Source: Pseudofrankia saprophytica
Lineage (GTDB): Bacteria; Actinomycetota; Actinomycetes; Frankiales; Frankiaceae
DNA length: 64,000 bases
Assembly: GCF_000235425.2 (NCBI RefSeq)
Contig: NZ_KI912266.1
Span: forward strand, 550,273 to 614,272
Direction: 5' to 3'
Made by a program: the position numbers and the translations under genes. Each line of letters begins with the position of its first letter. Within the stretch, counting starts at the first letter, position 1. The notes beneath the pieces are model-generated. The model had not been told where the DNA came from and made no database searches. It saw nothing but the letters and a program-made list of their open reading frames with translations. This document shows positions 52,073-60,909 of the stretch, one piece after another.

Positions 52073-53272
52073 GTGGGCGCAGGCGACCTCTACTACGACC
52101 CGTACGACGTCGAGATCGACGCGGATCCGTACCCCGTCTACCGGCGGCTGCGCGACGAGGCGCCGCTGTACCACAACGAGCGCCTCGGCTTCTGGGGCCT
52201 CAGCCGCTACGAGGACGTCGTCGCGGCCCTCAAAGACCTCAAACGCCTGACCTCGACGAAGGGCGACATCCTCGAGGTCGTCATGGCCGCGCCCGTCATG
52301 CCGCCGGGAATCTTCATCAACGAGGACCCGCCGCTGCACACGATCCACCGCGCCCTGGTCTCCCGGATGTTCACGCCGAAGAAGATCAAGGCGCTGGAGG
52401 AGAAGATCCGGGCTTTCTGCGCGGCCTGCCTGGACCCGTTGGTGGGTGGGGACAGGTTCGACTTCGTGCTCGACCTCGGTGCCGAGCTGCCGATGCGCAC
52501 GATCGGAATGCTGTTCGGCATTCCCGACTCGGAGCAGCCGTCGCTACGGTCGACCGCCCAGCGGGCCCTGCGCAACCAGCCGGGCAAGCCGCTGCCGGTC
52601 ACCAAGGAGAAGTACTTCGACGGCGGGAACTACGGCGAGTACGTGAAGTGGCGGGTCGACAACCCGTCGGACGACATCATCACGGAGCTGCTCACGCTGG
52701 AGTTCACCGACCTGTCGGGGACGGTGCGCACGCTGACCCGGAAGGAGGTTCAGATCTTCGTCGGCGTCATCGCGGGGGCTGGCGTCGAGACGACCGGCCG
52801 CCTGTTCGGCTGGATAGGCAAGGTGCTGGCCGAGCATCCCGACCAGCGCGCCGAACTGGTCGCCGACCCGACGCTCATCCCGCGCGCGGTCGAGGAGCTG
52901 CTGCGCTACGAGCCGCCCGGTCCGCATGTGGCCCGCTACGTCACCGAGGACGCCGAATTCCACGGGCAGACGGTCCCGGCAGGCAGCGCGCTGCTGCTCA
53001 TGCTCTCGTCGGCCAACCACGACGAGCGGCAGTTCCCCGACTCCGAGCGGTTCGACATCCATCGCGACTTCGGTCAGCACGTGACGTTCGGCCACGGCGC
53101 GCATTTCTGCCTCGGTTCGGGGCTGGCTCGCTTGGAGGGGCGCATCGCCCTCGAGGAGGTCCTCAAGCGGTGGCCTGACTGGGAGGTCGACCTGTCCGCC
53201 GCCCGCCGCGCGCCCACCTCGACGGTCCGGGGCTGGGACTCCATGCCCGCCCTCATCGGCAGATCAGTGTGA
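52073..53272 (+). CDS. cytochrome P450 (first of two paralogues)
   Basis: 399 residues. The I-helix GAGVETTGR is near 236, the K-helix ExxR in EELLRYE near 274, and the heme motif FGHGAHFCLGSG has Cys346. The soluble bacterial class needs separate ferredoxin partners, and none is encoded nearby. It is closely related to the P450 at 55961. GTG at 52073 with AGGGAGG about nine bases upstream sets the start. Probable role: hydroxylation of the pathway substrate. Confidence 0.94.
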   Translation: MGAGDLYYDPYDVEIDADPYPVYRRLRDEAPLYHNERLGFWGLSRYEDVVAALKDLKRLTSTKGDILEVVMAAPVMPPGIFINEDPPLHTIHRALVSRMFTPKKIKALEEKIRAFCAACLDPLVGGDRFDFVLDLGAELPMRTIGMLFGIPDSEQPSLRSTAQRALRNQPGKPLPVTKEKYFDGGNYGEYVKWRVDNPSDDIITELLTLEFTDLSGTVRTLTRKEVQIFVGVIAGAGVETTGRLFGWIGKVLAEHPDQRAELVADPTLIPRAVEELLRYEPPGPHVARYVTEDAEFHGQTVPAGSALLLMLSSANHDERQFPDSERFDIHRDFGQHVTFGHGAHFCLGSGLARLEGRIALEEVLKRWPDWEVDLSAARRAPTSTVRGWDSMPALIGRSV

Positions 53273-53405
53273 TCAGGGTCCACCGCCCGAACTCGTCGGC
53301 GCGCCTGCTACCGGAGCGGCGCGTGCCGGCGGATGACTTTGCGATCGCTGATCCTGCTGCCTACGCGGGCCGGCGGGAAGCCCTGTACTGAAAGGGAACG
53401 GTTAC

Positions 53406-54149
53406 ATGACACGAGTGGCTGTCGTCACCGGCGGCGGATCGGGGCTTGGCCTGGCGATCTGCCAGCACCTGGCGAATGCCGGGCACCGGGTGGCGGTCCT
53501 TGACCTGGACGGCGCCGCTGCCAAGGAGGTGGCGGAACGACTGCGCGCCGTGGGAGCGTCGGCGACCGCGGTCGAGGTCGACGTCGCGGACCGCGCGTCG
53601 GTCGACGCGGCGTTCGACCGGGTGCGCGCCAAGCTCGGGCCTGTCGGGGTCCTCGTGACCAGCGCGGCGATCTCCGGGTTCACCCCGTTCGAGGAGATCT
53701 CCCTCGAGCTGTGGGACCGGTTCGTGGCGGTGAACCTCACCGGCACCTTCCACTGCATCCAGTCCGCGATCCCGGACATGGCGGCGGCCTCCTGGGGCCG
53801 CATCGTGACGATCTCGTCGGCGGCGGGCCAGACGGGCACCGCCCGACAGGGCCACTACTCGGCCACCAAGGGCGGCGTGATCGCCCTCACCAAGACCGTC
53901 GCACTTGAGTACGCGGCCAAGGGGATCACAGTGAACACGATTCCGCCGTTCGCCGTGGACACCCCGCTGCTGCGCGGCCAGCAAAGTGGTCGGAATCTGC
54001 CGAAGACCGAGGTCATCGCCCGGATGATCCCAGCGGGCCGGGTGGGGACGCCTGACGACATCGGCGCGACGTGCGCCTTCCTGTGCTCGGAGGCCGCTGG
54101 CTACATCACCGGCCAGGTCATCGCCGCCAATGGAGGTGCGGTCCTGTGA
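53406..54149 (+). CDS. SDR family oxidoreductase
   Basis: 247 residues. VTGGGSGLGLA (8-18), VTSAAI in place of the usual NNAG, catalytic Ser in ISSAAGQTG near 140, and HYSATKGGV near 155 (Tyr/Lys). NAD(P)-dependent oxidoreductase, similar to 3-oxoacyl-ACP reductase types. The last four bases overlap the next SDR gene (GTGA), so the two are translationally coupled. AAAGGGAA precedes the ATG. Confidence 0.92.
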   Translation: MTRVAVVTGGGSGLGLAICQHLANAGHRVAVLDLDGAAAKEVAERLRAVGASATAVEVDVADRASVDAAFDRVRAKLGPVGVLVTSAAISGFTPFEEISLELWDRFVAVNLTGTFHCIQSAIPDMAAASWGRIVTISSAAGQTGTARQGHYSATKGGVIALTKTVALEYAAKGITVNTIPPFAVDTPLLRGQQSGRNLPKTEVIARMIPAGRVGTPDDIGATCAFLCSEAAGYITGQVIAANGGAVL

Positions 54150-54916
54150 ACGACAGGTTCTCGCTGGCGGGAAAGGTCGCCGTCGTGACCGGCGGCGGCA
54201 CCGGGATCGGCCGCGGCTCGGCGCTGGCGCTGGCCGAGCACGGCGCGGACGTCGTGCTGTCCGCCCGCCGCCTGGAACCGTTGGAGTCGACCGCGAAGGA
54301 GATCGAAGCACTGGGCCGGCGCGCCATCGCCCTGCCGGCCGACGTGACGAGCGCCGAGGAGTGCCAGCGGATCGTCGACGCCACCGTCGCCGAGTTCGGC
54401 CGGCTCGACATCCTCGTCAACTGCGCCGGCGGCGCGGAGACCAAATCGATCAGAAAGTGGACCGAGGACGAGTGGCACCAAGTCCTGGCGCTCAACCTCG
54501 GCTCCGTCTGGTTCCTGTCCCGCGCCGCGTCCGTCCCGATGCTCGCGGCCGGTAGGGGCGCGATCGTGAACATCTCCTCAGGTGCGAGCCTGCTCGGCAT
54601 GCCGCAGGCCGCGCCCTACGGCGCGGCCAAGGCCGGGGTGAACAACCTGACGGCCTCGATGGCCGCCGCCTGGACCCGCAAGGGCATCCGCGTCAACTGC
54701 ATCGCCGTCGGAGCGGTCCGGGCCGCGACACTGACCGACGACGCGGCCCGCTACGGGCTGGACCCGGAGGCGATCGGCCTGATGAACGGCTCCGGCCGGC
54801 TCGGTGAACCCGAGGAGATCGGCAGCGCCGTGCTGTTCTTCGCCTCCGACGCCGCCAGCTTCTGCTCCGGCCAGACCCTCTACGTCCACGGCGGCCCCGG
54901 ACCCGCAGGCATCTGA
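54146..54916 (+). CDS. SDR family oxidoreductase
   Basis: 256 residues. VTGGGTGIGRG (14-24), VNCAGGAE near 92, catalytic Ser in VNISSGASLLG near 142, and APYGAAKAG with Tyr/Lys near 158. It ends TLYVHGGPGPAGI. The start overlaps the preceding SDR stop. Two SDRs back to back suggest successive oxidations or heterodimeric pairs; which step each takes is unknown. Confidence 0.92.
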   Translation: MNDRFSLAGKVAVVTGGGTGIGRGSALALAEHGADVVLSARRLEPLESTAKEIEALGRRAIALPADVTSAEECQRIVDATVAEFGRLDILVNCAGGAETKSIRKWTEDEWHQVLALNLGSVWFLSRAASVPMLAAGRGAIVNISSGASLLGMPQAAPYGAAKAGVNNLTASMAAAWTRKGIRVNCIAVGAVRAATLTDDAARYGLDPEAIGLMNGSGRLGEPEEIGSAVLFFASDAASFCSGQTLYVHGGPGPAGI

Positions 54917-54995
54917 CACGACCGTCCGGCACACACCGCGCCGAGCCGGAGAGCGACGGCCTCCGGCCCATGGGGCGACCACCCAGGTGAGGGCA

Positions 54996-55961
54996 ATGAC
55001 CACAAGACCGTTTCGTTTCGCCGTCCAGGGGACGCGGGCGACGTCCGCGCGCGAGTGGTACGACCTCGCCCGCAAGATCGAGGACCTCGGATACTCGACG
55101 CTGTTCGTCGCCGACCACTACGTCGGGCCCGGCCCGGCGGCCCGAGCGTGCAGCCTGCCACCTCAGCACCTCGCGCCGATCGCGGCGATGGCGGGGGCCG
55201 CGGCGGTCACGTCGACCTTGCGGATCGGGTGCCGGGTGTTCTGCATCGACTACCACGTGCCCGCGGCCCTGGTGAAGGAGGCCGCGACCATCGACCTGCT
55301 CTCCGAGGGCCGGCTCGAGATGGGCATCGGCGCCGGTCTGCAGGAGAACGAGTACAAGGCTCTCGGCCTCCCCTTCGCACCCGGCAGGACGCGGGTCGAC
55401 AAGCTGGAGGAGGTGATCGCACTGCTGAAGGCCCACTGGTCGGGCGAGCCGATCGACCTGCACGGCGAGCACGTGAACGTCAGCGGCTACCGAGGGCTGC
55501 CGCTGCCCGCGCAGAAGCCGCGACCGCCGCTGATGATCGGCGGGAACCGGAAGCGGATGCTCTCGCTGGCGGCCAGGGAGGCCGAGATCGTCAGCATCTC
55601 GAACGTGCCGTTCGACCCAGTCAACGCGGCCGGGCTCACCCCCAAGCAGGAGGCCGCCCACCGGTACGGGCTCGTGCGGGCGGCGGCGGGCGGGCGGCTG
55701 CCCGATCTGGAGATCGAGGGCTCGCCCTACTTCACGATTCTCACTGACAACCCGGCGGCGGCCTACAAGGACATCGCCGGCTGGATCTCCGTTGACGCGG
55801 ACGTCCTGCCCGACCATCCCAACGTGCTGGTGGGAACGCTCGACGAGATGGAACAGCGGCTGCGGGACAACCGCGAGAACTTCGGCACCAGCTACGTCAC
55901 GGTGCCCCAAAACGCGATGGACACCTTCGCGCCTCTCGTCGGCCGGTTACAGGGCAAGTGA
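54996..55961 (+). CDS. LLM-class F420-dependent oxidoreductase
   Basis: 321 residues, luciferase-like barrel. RFAVQGTRATSAREWYDLARKIEDLGYSTLFVADHY is the typical N-terminus, LEMGIGAGLQENEYKALG lies near 110, and PPLMIGGNRKRMLSLAAREAE near 175. The F420-specific subfamily is close to TIGR03621-type proteins. The ATG follows GAGGGC. Its stop overlaps the start of the second P450 by one base, so the two are coupled. Confidence 0.9.
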   Translation: MTTRPFRFAVQGTRATSAREWYDLARKIEDLGYSTLFVADHYVGPGPAARACSLPPQHLAPIAAMAGAAAVTSTLRIGCRVFCIDYHVPAALVKEAATIDLLSEGRLEMGIGAGLQENEYKALGLPFAPGRTRVDKLEEVIALLKAHWSGEPIDLHGEHVNVSGYRGLPLPAQKPRPPLMIGGNRKRMLSLAAREAEIVSISNVPFDPVNAAGLTPKQEAAHRYGLVRAAAGGRLPDLEIEGSPYFTILTDNPAAAYKDIAGWISVDADVLPDHPNVLVGTLDEMEQRLRDNRENFGTSYVTVPQNAMDTFAPLVGRLQGK

Positions 55962-57148
55962 TGACCGACGCGCTGTACTTCGACCCGTACGACCAGGAGA
56001 TCGCGAAGGATCCCTATCCCGTCTACCAGCGGCTTCGGGACGAGGCACCGCTGTACTACAACGAGCGCCACGACTTTTACGCGCTGAGCCGGTTCGACGA
56101 CGTCGAGGCCGCGGTGCGCGACCACCGGCGGCTCATCTCGGGCAAGGGCAACATCCTCGAGGTCATCAAGGCGGACCCGACAATGCCGCACGGCGTGTTC
56201 ATCAATGAGGATCCGCCCCTGCACACCGTGCACCGCGCGCTGGTCTCCCGGGCATTCACCCCGCGGAAGATGAAGGCGCTCGAAAACCGGGTGCGCGCCT
56301 TCTGCCAGGCCTGCCTGGACCCGTTGGTCGGCGGCGACCGGTTCGACTTCTTCCTCGACCTCGGCGCCCAACTGCCAATGCGGGTCATCGGCATGCTGGT
56401 CGGCATTCCCGACTCCGACCAGCCGGTCGTGCGGGACAAGGCCCACCGCTCGCTGCGCAACACCCCCGGCGAGCCGCTGGCCGTGCGGAAGGACCGGTAC
56501 TTCTCCGGCGGCGGCTTCGCGGAGTATGTGTCGTGGCGGGAGAAGAACCCGTCGGACGACCTGATCACCGAGCTGCTCCAGGTCGAGTTCGAGAACGTCG
56601 ACGGCCGGGTCCGCCGCCTGCACCGCGACGAGCTGCAGATCTTCCTCGCGGTCATCTCCGCAGCCGGCGTGGACACGACCGGACGTCTGTTCGGCTGGAT
56701 GGGGAAGGTCCTCGGCGAGCATCCCGGCGCGCGCCGCGAGCTCGTCGCCGACCGTTCCCTCATTCCGAACGCGATCGAGGAGCTCCTGCGTTTCGAGACC
56801 TCCTCGCCGAACGTCGCGCGCTACGTCACCGAGGACCTCACCTTCCATGGCCGGAAGGTTCCCGCCGGCAGCCGGCTGCTGCTCATGCTGTCCGCCGCGA
56901 ACCGCGACGAGCGGCACTTCGACGATCCCGGTCGCTACGACATCCACCGTGCCATCGACAAGCACCTCGCCTTCAGCCAGGGCGCGCACTACTGCCTCGG
57001 CGCGGCACTCGCCCGGCTCGAGGCCCGTATCGCGCTCGACGAGGTGCTCAACCGCTGGCCCGACTGGGAGATCGATCTCGACAGCGCCGTCCGGTCCCCG
57101 GCATCGACCGTACGCGGCTGGGACAGCATGCCGGCCGTCGTCGGCTGA
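55961..57148 (+). CDS. cytochrome P450 (second of two paralogues)
   Basis: 395 residues. I-helix AAGVDTTGR near 230, EELLRFE near 270, and heme motif FSQGAHYCLGAA with Cys345. It aligns with the P450 at 52073 almost without gaps, for instance in FINEDPPLHT and ACLDPLVGGDRFDF, so the pair is a local duplication. Differences in the B-C loop region suggest different substrates or positions of attack. ATG overlaps the LLM stop. Confidence 0.94.
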   Translation: MTDALYFDPYDQEIAKDPYPVYQRLRDEAPLYYNERHDFYALSRFDDVEAAVRDHRRLISGKGNILEVIKADPTMPHGVFINEDPPLHTVHRALVSRAFTPRKMKALENRVRAFCQACLDPLVGGDRFDFFLDLGAQLPMRVIGMLVGIPDSDQPVVRDKAHRSLRNTPGEPLAVRKDRYFSGGGFAEYVSWREKNPSDDLITELLQVEFENVDGRVRRLHRDELQIFLAVISAAGVDTTGRLFGWMGKVLGEHPGARRELVADRSLIPNAIEELLRFETSSPNVARYVTEDLTFHGRKVPAGSRLLLMLSAANRDERHFDDPGRYDIHRAIDKHLAFSQGAHYCLGAALARLEARIALDEVLNRWPDWEIDLDSAVRSPASTVRGWDSMPAVVG

Positions 57149-57181
57149 GCGCCCCCACCCCAGCGAACCGAGGAGTCAGCA

Positions 57182-57652
57182 ATGGCCGTGATCGACGGCG
57201 CTGTGTTCTCCCACGTCGGCATCTGCGTGTCCGACTACGAGAAGTCACTGCGCTTCTACACCGAAGGGCTCGGATTCGAGCTCGCCGAGGGATGGCCGGT
57301 GGGCGACGTATTCGCCCCGCTCGCCGAGGTCAGCCCGCCGATGAAGGCCCGGACCCAGATCAGCCGGAAGGGGGCGACCCGGCTGGAGATCATCGGCTGG
57401 ACGACCCCGGCCGCGGGTGGAACGCCACTGCAGCGCAGGAACCAGAACGGGCTCACGCACCTCTCGTTCTACGTCGACGACCTGGCGGCCGTCGCGGGGC
57501 ATCTGGTCTCACTCGGCGCCACGTTGCCGGAGGACACCCGGGTCCACATCGACGTGCCCGGCGGGGCGATGGACATGGTGTTTCTCGCCGACCCCGACGG
57601 CACCCGCATCGAACTGGTCCAGGACACCACCAAACCGTTCCCACCGTTCTAA
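57182..57652 (+). CDS. VOC-family (glyoxalase-like) protein
   Basis: 156 residues, two beta-alpha-beta-beta-beta units. FSHVGICVSDYEKSLRFYTEGLGFEL (about 9-34) carries a metal-ligand His. THLSFYVDDLAAV gives the second and LADPDGTRIELVQ the third ligand (Glu). Such proteins act as lyases, dioxygenases or epimerases on CoA esters or catechols. AACCGAGGAG precedes the ATG. Role in the pathway uncertain. Confidence 0.9.
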   Translation: MAVIDGAVFSHVGICVSDYEKSLRFYTEGLGFELAEGWPVGDVFAPLAEVSPPMKARTQISRKGATRLEIIGWTTPAAGGTPLQRRNQNGLTHLSFYVDDLAAVAGHLVSLGATLPEDTRVHIDVPGGAMDMVFLADPDGTRIELVQDTTKPFPPF

Positions 57653-57765
57653 GCCCGCGCGTACTTCGCTCTAAGCCCGCGCGCGGGCGCTGCCGCCCTG
57701 GGGTCCCGGCCTCGGCCTCGTGCCCGGTCCGAGGTGCCCGGGCACGCCGGAGAGAGGAGCGGCCC

Positions 57766-58899
57766 ATGCTGCTGGAGCGCAGCTCCGAGCAGGAGGTCCT
57801 TCGTGACACCACCGCTCGGTTCCTCGCGAGCGAGGTTCCTGTCGACAAGATTCGCTGTCTCCGGGACGACGACGCCGGGTTCGACCTGGATTTGTGGCGT
57901 CGCGGCGCCGAGCTCGGCTGGACATCGCTGCTCGCGCCGGAGGCGTCCGGAGGCGGTGCCGTGAGCGAGTCCGGGCTGGCGGACCTGTCGCTGCTCGCCC
58001 ATGAGTTCGGCGCGCACGCGGCACCCGGGCCACTCGCGGTCACCAACGTCGTCGCCGCCGCGCTCGGCGCCGCCGGCGACGACACCCATGCGCCGGTGCT
58101 GGAGTCCCTGCTCGCCGGCGACGCTCTCGCCTCCTGGTGCTTCGCGGAGCCGCCCCCGGCCGACGGCCTGGGCCAGGTCGACCTGCGCTGCGCGACCGAC
58201 GGCGGCGACGTCGTGCTGACCGGTGTCAAACGCCCGGTGGAGTCCGCCGCCCAGGCAGGCCATCTGCTAGTCACCGGGCGAACCGGGGATGGGCTGACAC
58301 AGGTCCTAGTCCCCGCCGACGCCGCCGGCCTGTCAATCGAGCCCATGCGGAGTCTCGACCTGACCCGCCGGTTCGCCACGGTCCGCTTCGACAAGGTCAG
58401 GGTCCCGGCCGGCGCCGTCGTGGGGGAGCTGGGCGGTGCCGCCGAGCAGGTGGAGCATCAGCTGCGTCTCGCAGCGGTCCTGGCGGGCGCGGACACGGTG
58501 GGCGCGATGCAGGCCGCGTTCGACCTCACGCTGCGCTGGACGTTCGACCGCTACTCCTTCGGCCGGCCGCTTGCCTCCTACCAGGAGATCAAGCACCGGG
58601 TCGCGGACCTGTTGTCGTGGCTGGAGGCCGCACACGCGATCAACGACGCGGCCGTCGTCGCCGTCGCCTCGGGCTCGTCCGACGCGGCGAGGCTGGTGAG
58701 CGCCGCGAAGGCCTTCACCGGTGAGTACGGCTCCGAGCTGGCTCAGGACTGCGTGCAGCTGCACGGCGGGATCGGCCTGACCTTCGAGCACGACCTGCAC
58801 CTCTACCTGCGCCGGATCGCGCTGAACCGGACGCTGTTCGGCACGCCGGTCGAGCACCGCCGCCGCCTCGCGGACCTCGTCGAGAAGGAGCGTTCATGA
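57766..58899 (+). CDS. acyl-CoA dehydrogenase
   Basis: 377 residues. FAD/substrate-binding N-domain with LGWTSLLAPEASGGGAVSES, C-terminal helical domain with RYSFGRPLASYQEIKHR near 265 and QLHGGIGLTFEHDLHLYLRR near 330. The usual catalytic Glu segment is not obvious, so it may pair with the next ACAD as a heteromer, as in steroid-degrading FadE pairs. GAGAGGAG precedes the ATG; the stop overlaps the next gene by four bases. Confidence 0.93.
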   Translation: MLLERSSEQEVLRDTTARFLASEVPVDKIRCLRDDDAGFDLDLWRRGAELGWTSLLAPEASGGGAVSESGLADLSLLAHEFGAHAAPGPLAVTNVVAAALGAAGDDTHAPVLESLLAGDALASWCFAEPPPADGLGQVDLRCATDGGDVVLTGVKRPVESAAQAGHLLVTGRTGDGLTQVLVPADAAGLSIEPMRSLDLTRRFATVRFDKVRVPAGAVVGELGGAAEQVEHQLRLAAVLAGADTVGAMQAAFDLTLRWTFDRYSFGRPLASYQEIKHRVADLLSWLEAAHAINDAAVVAVASGSSDAARLVSAAKAFTGEYGSELAQDCVQLHGGIGLTFEHDLHLYLRRIALNRTLFGTPVEHRRRLADLVEKERS

Positions 58900-60164
58900 C
58901 GGCCGACGCCGGCGTCGAAGACGTCGAGAGCTTCCGGCGGCGCGCCGCCGCCTGGATGCGGGGGAACCTCCGCGCTGTCAGCGGGCCGCCGACCCACAAC
59001 CTCGACGGGCTCGGGCGCAGCGAGGACGAGGAACTGGCCGAGATCACCCGTCAGCGCCAGCTCCAGCGCGTGTTCTTCGACGGCGGGTTCGCGGGTATCT
59101 GTGTGCCCCGTGAGTACGGCGGGCAGGGCCTCACGCCGGCGCACCAGCGGGCGTTCAACGAGGAGATCGCCGGCTACGAGTTCCCGATGGACCTGCAGTC
59201 GCCGACGTTCAACCCGTGCCTCGCGGTGCTGCTGGAGTTCGGCACCGAGGAGCAGAAGCGCCAGCATGTCCCCGCCATCCTGCGCGGCGACGAGATCTGG
59301 ATGCAGTTCCTGTCCGAACCGTCCGGGGGCTCGGACGTGGCCGGGGCGCTGACCAGCGCTGTGCGCGACGGCGACGAGTGGGTGCTCAACGGCTCGAAGA
59401 TCTGGACGACCGGCGCCTGGTACTCCGACTGGGCGCTGTGCCTGGCGAGGACCAACTGGGACGTGCCCAAGCACCGCGGGCTGACGGTGTTCATCCTTCC
59501 GCTGCTGCGCGACGGCGTCGAGCTGACGCGTATCGAGATGGTCAACGGGAACCGGGAGTTCTGCCAGGAGTACCTGACCGACGTCCGGGTGCCGGACTCG
59601 GACCGGATCGGCGAGGTCGACGGCGGCTGGACCGTGGGTACCCGCTGGATGTTCCACGAGAAGATGCTCTACAACTCGCCCTACATCACGATGCCGGCCG
59701 GCCTGTCCGACGGTTTCGGTGCCGGCTGGGTGTCCGGCGTCGCCCGTGACGCTGCCCGGCTGGGCGACCCGCACGTGCGTGGCCTCGTCGGTGAGGCGCA
59801 CATGCTCGACCTGGCGGCCCACGCCCTGCAACGCCGGGTCGCGCTGGGCCTCGCCACGGGCCGGCTGTCCGACCAGGCCGCCGCCGTGGCCCGGCTGTTC
59901 ACCGGCGTCGCCACCAGCCGCCGCACCGAGATCGCCTTCGACATCGCCGGCCCCTTGGGCGGCACCTGGACCGAGCAGGACGGCGAGGCCGCCGGCAGCG
60001 GTCTGGCCTACCTGGTTCGCCAGGCGACCTGCATCGGCGGCGGCACCACGGAGATGGCCCGCAACGTCGTCAGCGAGCGGCTCCTCGGCATGCCCCGGGA
60101 ACCCGCCCTCGACCGCGACCGGCCCTTCCGTGACGTCCCCCGCGGCCCGGCCACCCGCACCTGA
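58896..60164 (+). CDS. acyl-CoA dehydrogenase (partner subunit)
   Basis: 422 residues. QFLSEPSGGSDVAGALTSAVRDGDEWVLNGSKIWTTGA near 145-182 is the FAD/substrate block, and AGPLGGTWTE and CIGGGTTEMARNVVSERLLGMPRE close the C-terminus. The pair with the preceding ACAD overlaps (ATGA). The FadE26/27-style arrangement forms alpha2beta2 enzymes in steroid side-chain oxidation, so a bulky acyl-CoA is likely here. Confidence 0.93.
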   Translation: MTADAGVEDVESFRRRAAAWMRGNLRAVSGPPTHNLDGLGRSEDEELAEITRQRQLQRVFFDGGFAGICVPREYGGQGLTPAHQRAFNEEIAGYEFPMDLQSPTFNPCLAVLLEFGTEEQKRQHVPAILRGDEIWMQFLSEPSGGSDVAGALTSAVRDGDEWVLNGSKIWTTGAWYSDWALCLARTNWDVPKHRGLTVFILPLLRDGVELTRIEMVNGNREFCQEYLTDVRVPDSDRIGEVDGGWTVGTRWMFHEKMLYNSPYITMPAGLSDGFGAGWVSGVARDAARLGDPHVRGLVGEAHMLDLAAHALQRRVALGLATGRLSDQAAAVARLFTGVATSRRTEIAFDIAGPLGGTWTEQDGEAAGSGLAYLVRQATCIGGGTTEMARNVVSERLLGMPREPALDRDRPFRDVPRGPATRT

Positions 60165-60203
60165 CACGCCATCCCATCCACACGTCGACCGCAGGAGACC
60201 AGC

Positions 60204-60761
60204 ATGACCGCCGAGACCGAGCTCGAGGAACTACGCCGCGAGATCCGGTACGTGAAGGACCGGATCGAGATCCTCGACTGCGTCAACAAGCAGTCCCGCG
60301 GCCACGACCGGCACGACGCGGACCTGATGGCGAGCGTCTACGCCGCCGACGGGATCGACGAGCACGGCCCCGACGTGAACCCCGGCGCCGCCTACGGGGA
60401 ATGGGCCAACGCGCGGCACTCCCTGGTGTTCGCCGACCACCTGCACAACATCACGACCCACACCTGCGAGATCGACGGCGACGAGGCGCACGCGGAGAGC
60501 TACGTCATCGGCACCATGGTCGGCAAGGACGGCAAGACGCTCGCCTTCATGGGCGGCCGCTACCTCGACCGCCTCGAACGCCGCGACGGCGCGTGGAAGA
60601 TCGTCCTGCGGCGCTGCACGATCGAGTGGGCCTTCACCGCCGACGCGTCCTTCCTGCACTCGGGCGCCTTCAAGGGATTCCTGAAGGGCACGTGGGACAC
60701 CAGCGACCTCTCGTATGCCCGTCCGCTGAACCTCGACACGGAGCCCGCCGTCCGCTGGTGA
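60204..60761 (+). CDS. SnoaL/NTF2-like protein
   Basis: 185 residues. EIRYVKDRIEILDCVNKQSRGHDRHDADLMASVYAADG opens the NTF2 cone, HNITTHTCEIDGDEAHAESYVIGTMVG is the central sheet, and GGRYLDRLERRDGAWKIVLRRCTIEW closes it. This subfamily sits with SDR, ACAD and P450 genes and may catalyse hydration or isomerisation. GCAGGAGACC precedes the ATG. A perfect palindrome follows the stop. Confidence 0.88.
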   Translation: MTAETELEELRREIRYVKDRIEILDCVNKQSRGHDRHDADLMASVYAADGIDEHGPDVNPGAAYGEWANARHSLVFADHLHNITTHTCEIDGDEAHAESYVIGTMVGKDGKTLAFMGGRYLDRLERRDGAWKIVLRRCTIEWAFTADASFLHSGAFKGFLKGTWDTSDLSYARPLNLDTEPAVRW

Positions 60762-60815
60762 CACCGCGCCGCCCACCCAGGCCGGCCAAGACCTCCGTCG
60801 GACGCCAGAAGATCT

Positions 60816-60857
60816 GCCGCCGCTGGCGGGCCGACGCGTCGGCCCGCCAGCGGCGGC
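60816..60857. terminator. perfect 42-bp palindrome between the NTF2-like and SDR genes
   Basis: 21-bp arms meet without a spacer at GACGCGTC (60833-60840). It probably terminates the upstream operon. It lies 54 bp after the NTF2-like stop. Confidence 0.7.
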
Positions 60858-60909
60858 GGCCAGAACACCCCGAGATGGGGAGCCCGTCAATGAAGGAGAG
60901 AGGACGCGC

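Noticed and set aside
52032-52250. 72-codon frame starting within the palindromic operator
   Set aside because: It is out of frame with the P450, is Thr/Arg/Ser-rich, and overlaps real coding sequence.
56533-57765. In-frame extension upstream of the first acyl-CoA dehydrogenase
   Set aside because: It overlaps the P450 and VOC genes. The dehydrogenase domain and ribosome site start at 57766.
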